The notes under the pieces were generated by a model, which searched no databases, was not told the origin of the DNA, and saw only the letters and a program-made list of their open reading frames with translations. Positions 6,464 through 8,958 of a DNA stretch of 8,958 nucleotides are shown in pieces; position 1 is the stretch's first letter; each line of letters starts with the position of its first letter. Source of the stretch: Acidobacteriota bacterium (lineage in GTDB: Bacteria > Acidobacteriota > Vicinamibacteria > Vicinamibacterales > 2-12-FULL-66-21). The position numbers were made by a program, and so were the translations under genes. The stretch is taken from positions 1-8,958 of the forward strand of contig JABFWM010000639.1 of NCBI GenBank assembly GCA_013362195.1, written 5' to 3'.

Positions 6464-8230
6464 ATGCCGTTATTCCCGCAGACGTTCGTGGACGACCTGA
6501 AATCGCACGTGGACATCGTGCAGGTCGTACAGGAGCGTGTTCCGCTCAAGAAGGCGGGCGTGACCTGGAAGGGACTGTGTCCGTTCCATGGCGAGAAGAC
6601 GCCGTCGTTCAACGTCAACGGCGAGAAGGGCTTCTTTCACTGCTTCGGCTGCGGCGTCGGCGGCGACGTCATCAAGTTCGTCGAGCTGTACGACAAGGTC
6701 GCCTTCCCCGACGCGGTCCGTCAGCTGGCCGCGCGCGCCGGGCTGCAGGTGCCGGAAGCGGATGAGGCACGCCAGGACGCCGAGACCCAGCGCGAACGCG
6801 ACGCGCTCCTCAAGGCGCACGAAGTGGCGGCGGCGTGGTTCCGCGAGCAGCTGGCGGCGGCGCCCGGGGCCGCGGCGCGCCGGCTGCTGCGCGATCGCGG
6901 CATGACCGACGAGACCGCCACGATGCTCGGGATGGGGTACGCCCCGCCGGGACGCGACGGCCTGCGCACGCGTCTCTTGAAGGAAGGGTTTTCCGAGGCA
7001 GCGCTGCTGCGCAGCGGGCTCCTCGTGCAGCGCGATGACGGCACCGCGCGGGACCGGTTCCGCAACCGGCTCATGATTCCCATCTGCCGCGAGAGCGGGC
7101 CGATCATCGCGTTCGGCGGCCGGGCGATGGACGCCGGGCAGCAGCCGAAATACCTCAATTCGCCCGAGACGGCGATTTACGTCAAAGGGCGGACGCTGTA
7201 CGGCCTCAACTGGAGCAAGGCGGCCATCGGCCGCCTCAAATACGCCATCCTCGTCGAGGGATACTTCGACTGGGCGCAGGCGTATCAGGCCGGCATCCCC
7301 AACGTCGTCGCATCGTCCGGTACGGCGTTGACGCCCGTGCAGGCGCGGTTGCTGCGGCGGTTCGCGGCGAAAGTGATCCTCAGCTTCGATCCGGATGCCG
7401 CCGGGCAGGGGGCGGCCGCGCGCTCGTCGGAATTGATGGTGGCGGAAGGGTTCCAGGTGAACGTCGCCGTGCTGCCGGCCGGCGATGATCCCGATAATTA
7501 CATTCGCAGGCACGGCGCGCCGGCCTATCAGGACATGCTTCGGCGCTCGAAACCATATCTGGAGTACCTGCTCGACCGGTCGGCCGCGGAGGCAGACCTC
7601 GCCCGGGACGAGGGGCGCGTCGCCTTCCTGAACCGGATGCTGACCGTCGCCGCGCGTATTCCCGACGCGGCTACCCGTGACCAGTTTGCAGACAGACTGG
7701 CGCACAAGGCCCGGATTACGGAAGAGGTAGTGCGGGCGGAGATCCGCAAGGCGGCCGTCCAGAAGCAGACGGCGATCGAGCACGTCCAGCGGCGGCTGCC
7801 GGCGCCGGGGCAGGTAAAAGTCGCCGAAAAAGGGCTCATTTGGGCCCTGCTCCACAATCCGGGGATGGCCGTGGCGGCGCTCGCGGAGCTGGAGGCAGAG
7901 GATTTCCAGGGTCTCGCCACCGGAGGTATTCTGCGGCAGGCGCAATCCCTGCAGGGATGGCCGGCAGGGTCAATACTGGAAGCGTTACTCGAGCGTCTAA
8001 GTAAAGGAGAGGGCGCGCTCGTCGAGGACATCGGCCGTCAGACGGTAGCCCCGGCAGACGCGACCGACTGTATCAGGACCCTCAAACGCCTGCGATTCGA
8101 TCGAGAGCGCGCCGACGTTCAGCGCGAGATCGACCGCCTGCAGGAGGCCGGGGCCGCTCATCACGAACACGAAATCACTCAGCTCCTGCAGCAGAAGCAG
8201 GGGCTCCTGCTGCGATTGCAGGAGCTGTAG
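6464..8230 (+). CDS. dnaG: DNA primase
   Basis: DnaG makes the RNA primers for replication, working with the replicative helicase at the fork. From ATG 6464 the protein has 588 residues and opens MPLFPQTFVDDLKSH, typical of the family. The zinc ribbon has Cys39, His42, Cys60 and Cys63 (CPFH...FHCFGC). DRFRNRLMIPI (197-207) is the conserved RNA-polymerase-domain stretch. The TOPRIM metal centre shows VEGYFD with Glu265 and Asp269, SFDPDAAG with Asp309 and Asp311, and GDDPDNYI (340-347). The C-terminal part (about 450-588) is poorly conserved, as expected for the helicase-binding domain. An in-frame GTG at 6437 overlaps the mutS2 stop (GTGA) and would add nine residues; I prefer 6464 because of family homology, though neither start has a good Shine-Dalgarno. 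With 6464 the gap to mutS2 is 23 bases, so the genes are probably one unit. The last codons form a hairpin. Confidence 0.96.
   Translation: MPLFPQTFVDDLKSHVDIVQVVQERVPLKKAGVTWKGLCPFHGEKTPSFNVNGEKGFFHCFGCGVGGDVIKFVELYDKVAFPDAVRQLAARAGLQVPEADEARQDAETQRERDALLKAHEVAAAWFREQLAAAPGAAARRLLRDRGMTDETATMLGMGYAPPGRDGLRTRLLKEGFSEAALLRSGLLVQRDDGTARDRFRNRLMIPICRESGPIIAFGGRAMDAGQQPKYLNSPETAIYVKGRTLYGLNWSKAAIGRLKYAILVEGYFDWAQAYQAGIPNVVASSGTALTPVQARLLRRFAAKVILSFDPDAAGQGAAARSSELMVAEGFQVNVAVLPAGDDPDNYIRRHGAPAYQDMLRRSKPYLEYLLDRSAAEADLARDEGRVAFLNRMLTVAARIPDAATRDQFADRLAHKARITEEVVRAEIRKAAVQKQTAIEHVQRRLPAPGQVKVAEKGLIWALLHNPGMAVAALAELEAEDFQGLATGGILRQAQSLQGWPAGSILEALLERLSKGEGALVEDIGRQTVAPADATDCIRTLKRLRFDRERADVQREIDRLQEAGAAHHEHEITQLLQQKQGLLLRLQEL
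8180..8227 (+). other. Two-tier hairpin in the last codons of dnaG
   Basis: CAGCTCCTGCA (8180-8190) pairs perfectly with TGCAGGAGCTG (8217-8227), ending at the base before the dnaG stop. Inside, after a symmetric 5/5 internal loop, AGCAGG (8196-8201) pairs with CCTGCT (8206-8211) around a GGCT loop. It encodes a Q/L-rich tail, so part of the symmetry could come from repetitive CAG/CTG codons. It is the first of four consecutive hairpins. Confidence 0.6.
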
Positions 8231-8252
8231 GCCGCTCGCTTGCGAGGCGGCC
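8230..8252 (+). other. Hairpin at the dnaG stop codon
   Basis: GGCCGCTCGC (8230-8239) pairs with GCGAG-G-CGGCC (8242-8252), leaving one bulged G. Ten pairs are possible on paper, but the two-base loop means the top pair is probably open. It starts on the last base of the TAG stop. No T-run follows. Confidence 0.6.
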
Positions 8253-8261
8253 TTGCGACAG

Positions 8262-8280
8262 CCGGGCCCCATGGGCCCGG
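8262..8280 (+). terminator. Perfect 8-base-pair hairpin between dnaG and rpoD
   Basis: CCGGGCCC (8262-8269) pairs perfectly with GGGCCCGG (8273-8280) around a CAT loop. It is very stable by composition but lacks a T-run, so an intrinsic terminator is not proven. It may act as an attenuator, a pause site or an RNA-processing/stability element ahead of rpoD. Confidence 0.5.
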
Positions 8281-8290
8281 ACGGAGTCGT

Positions 8291-8312
8291 GGCCGGGTCC
8301 GGAGACCCGGCC
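8291..8312 (+). terminator. Perfect 9-base-pair hairpin before rpoD
   Basis: GGCCGGGTC (8291-8299) pairs perfectly with GACCCGGCC (8304-8312) around a CGGA tetraloop. It shares the CCGGG/CCCGG core with the previous hairpin, suggesting duplication or a common repeat family. It ends 19 bases before the rpoD Shine-Dalgarno. No T-run follows. Confidence 0.5.
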
Positions 8313-8331
8313 ATCACGCGCGGGGTCATTC

Positions 8332-8337
8332 AGGAGG
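8332..8337 (+). promoter_or_regulatory. Strong ribosome binding site of rpoD
   Basis: A perfect AGGAGG lies six bases before TTG 8344. It is the best Shine-Dalgarno sequence I found ahead of any gene here and decides the rpoD start, because no ATG is available in frame near this position. Confidence 0.85.
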
Positions 8338-8343
8338 ACGCAG

Positions 8344-8958
8344 TTGTCGATCGAAGAAAAATACGATGAGGTGAGACAGCTCATCTCGATCGGAAAAGAA
8401 AAGGGCTACCTGCTGTACGACGAGGTCAACGAGCTGCTCCCGGCCGACATCACGTCGTCCGACGAGCTCGACGATCTGTTCAGCACGTTCGGCAGCGCGG
8501 GCATCGAAGTCGTCGACTCCGAGAAGACCTACCGCGAGGAAAAGCTCCTCGATCGGACGGGCGAAGGCGCCGAGGAACTCGAGCTCGATCTGACGCCTGG
8601 CGCGCTCGACAAGACGAACGATCCCGTCCGGATGTACCTGCGCGAGATGGGCACGGTGCCGCTGCTCACGCGCGAAGGCGAGGTCGAGATCGCCAAGCGG
8701 ATCGAGCGCGGCAAGCTGGCGGTCATCAAGTCGATCTCGCGGACGCCGACCATCGCGCGCGTGATCATGCAGATGGGCGACCAGTTGAAGAACGACGAGC
8801 GCAGCATCCGCGAGCTCGTGACGTTCGTCGACGAGGAGCTCACCGACGAGAAGATCGACGATCGCAAGAAGCAGGTGCTGCGGCAGATCGACGCCGTGCG
8901 CAAGGCGTGGGCAGCGTCGGAGAAGTGCAAGGAGAAGCTGGAGAAGACGCCGAAGGGC
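8344..8958 (+). CDS. rpoD: RNA polymerase primary sigma factor RpoD, N-terminal part (partial at window edge)
   Basis: This is the housekeeping sigma factor that directs core RNA polymerase to -35/-10 promoters. The reading frame is open for 205 codons from TTG 8344 to the right edge. Residues about 8-60 (LISIGKEKGYLLYDEVNELL, then SSDELDDLF) match sigma region 1.1, which keeps the free factor off DNA. Residues 93-124 (DPVRMYLREMGTVPLLTREGE and the AKRIERGK that follows) are region 1.2. After that begins the charged non-conserved segment before region 2. The promoter-reading regions 2 to 4 lie outside the window. TTG is chosen because AGGAGG lies six bases upstream; the next start-like codon in frame (GTG, residue 10) has no such signal. 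The gap to dnaG is 113 bases and filled with hairpins, so rpoD is probably reached from the mutS2-dnaG promoter but tuned separately. Confidence 0.95.
   Translation, partial: MSIEEKYDEVRQLISIGKEKGYLLYDEVNELLPADITSSDELDDLFSTFGSAGIEVVDSEKTYREEKLLDRTGEGAEELELDLTPGALDKTNDPVRMYLREMGTVPLLTREGEVEIAKRIERGKLAVIKSISRTPTIARVIMQMGDQLKNDERSIRELVTFVDEELTDEKIDDRKKQVLRQIDAVRKAWAASEKCKEKLEKTPKG

Noticed and set aside
6470..7945. A 491-codon minus-strand frame opposite dnaG
   Set aside because: It is antisense to DNA primase with all motifs intact, and the translation shows no recognisable protein features.
8002..8010. AAGGAG inside dnaG as an internal ribosome binding site or promoter region
   Set aside because: The DnaG frame continues unbroken and no suitable start codon with a conserved protein follows. 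There is no matching -35/-10 pair.
8529..8930. A 133-codon, serine-rich minus-strand frame opposite rpoD
   Set aside because: It is antisense to sigma region 1.1-1.2 coding sequence, and the serine/arginine-rich composition reflects GAG/GAC-rich codons on the other strand.

Overview
The window is about two-thirds G+C, densely coding, and carries six clearly identifiable genes plus a probable seventh cut by the left edge. It looks like chromosomal housekeeping DNA of a high-GC bacterium. The gene set (short citrate synthase, a CslA/BcsA-like glycosyltransferase with 'LYFFVLSILAIYGWHRYY' N-terminus, MutS2 next to DnaG and RpoD) and the style of the proteins suggest Acidobacteriota, perhaps Vicinamibacteria. 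That is inference from remembered protein style, not from a search.

Left part, minus strand: a glycosyltransferase gene (2900 to 1404) is followed after one base by a citrate synthase gene (1402 to 263). A good sigma-70-type promoter (TTGACT-N18-TAGAAT, 2964 to 2935) lies just upstream of the pair. Beyond citrate synthase is a 219-base gap with a G-rich heptamer array (104-152), an inverted copy of its unit (228-242) and a short palindrome (85-102). The first 14 codons of a minus-strand gene resembling Ada (alkylation response) run off the left edge.

Right part, plus strand: larB (2987-3748, nickel-pincer cofactor synthesis) is divergent from the glycosyltransferase. After a strong hairpin and a new promoter-like site come mutS2 (3897-6440), dnaG (6464-8230) and the first 205 codons of rpoD (8344 to the edge). 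The mutS2-dnaG-rpoD order is a variant of the 'macromolecular synthesis operon' (rpsU-dnaG-rpoD in E. coli), with a MutS2 recombination/ribosome-rescue ATPase in the leading position. Primase and the housekeeping sigma factor are separated by a compact run of four GC-rich hairpins (8180-8312), the first inside the end of dnaG. It is followed by a perfect AGGAGG ribosome binding site and a TTG start for rpoD.

No transposase, phage gene, CRISPR array, tRNA or rRNA was seen, and there is no convincing new multi-gene system. The points most worth checking are the dnaG/rpoD hairpin run, the repeat-like in-frame insertion in mutS2, and the potential G-quadruplex heptamer array.
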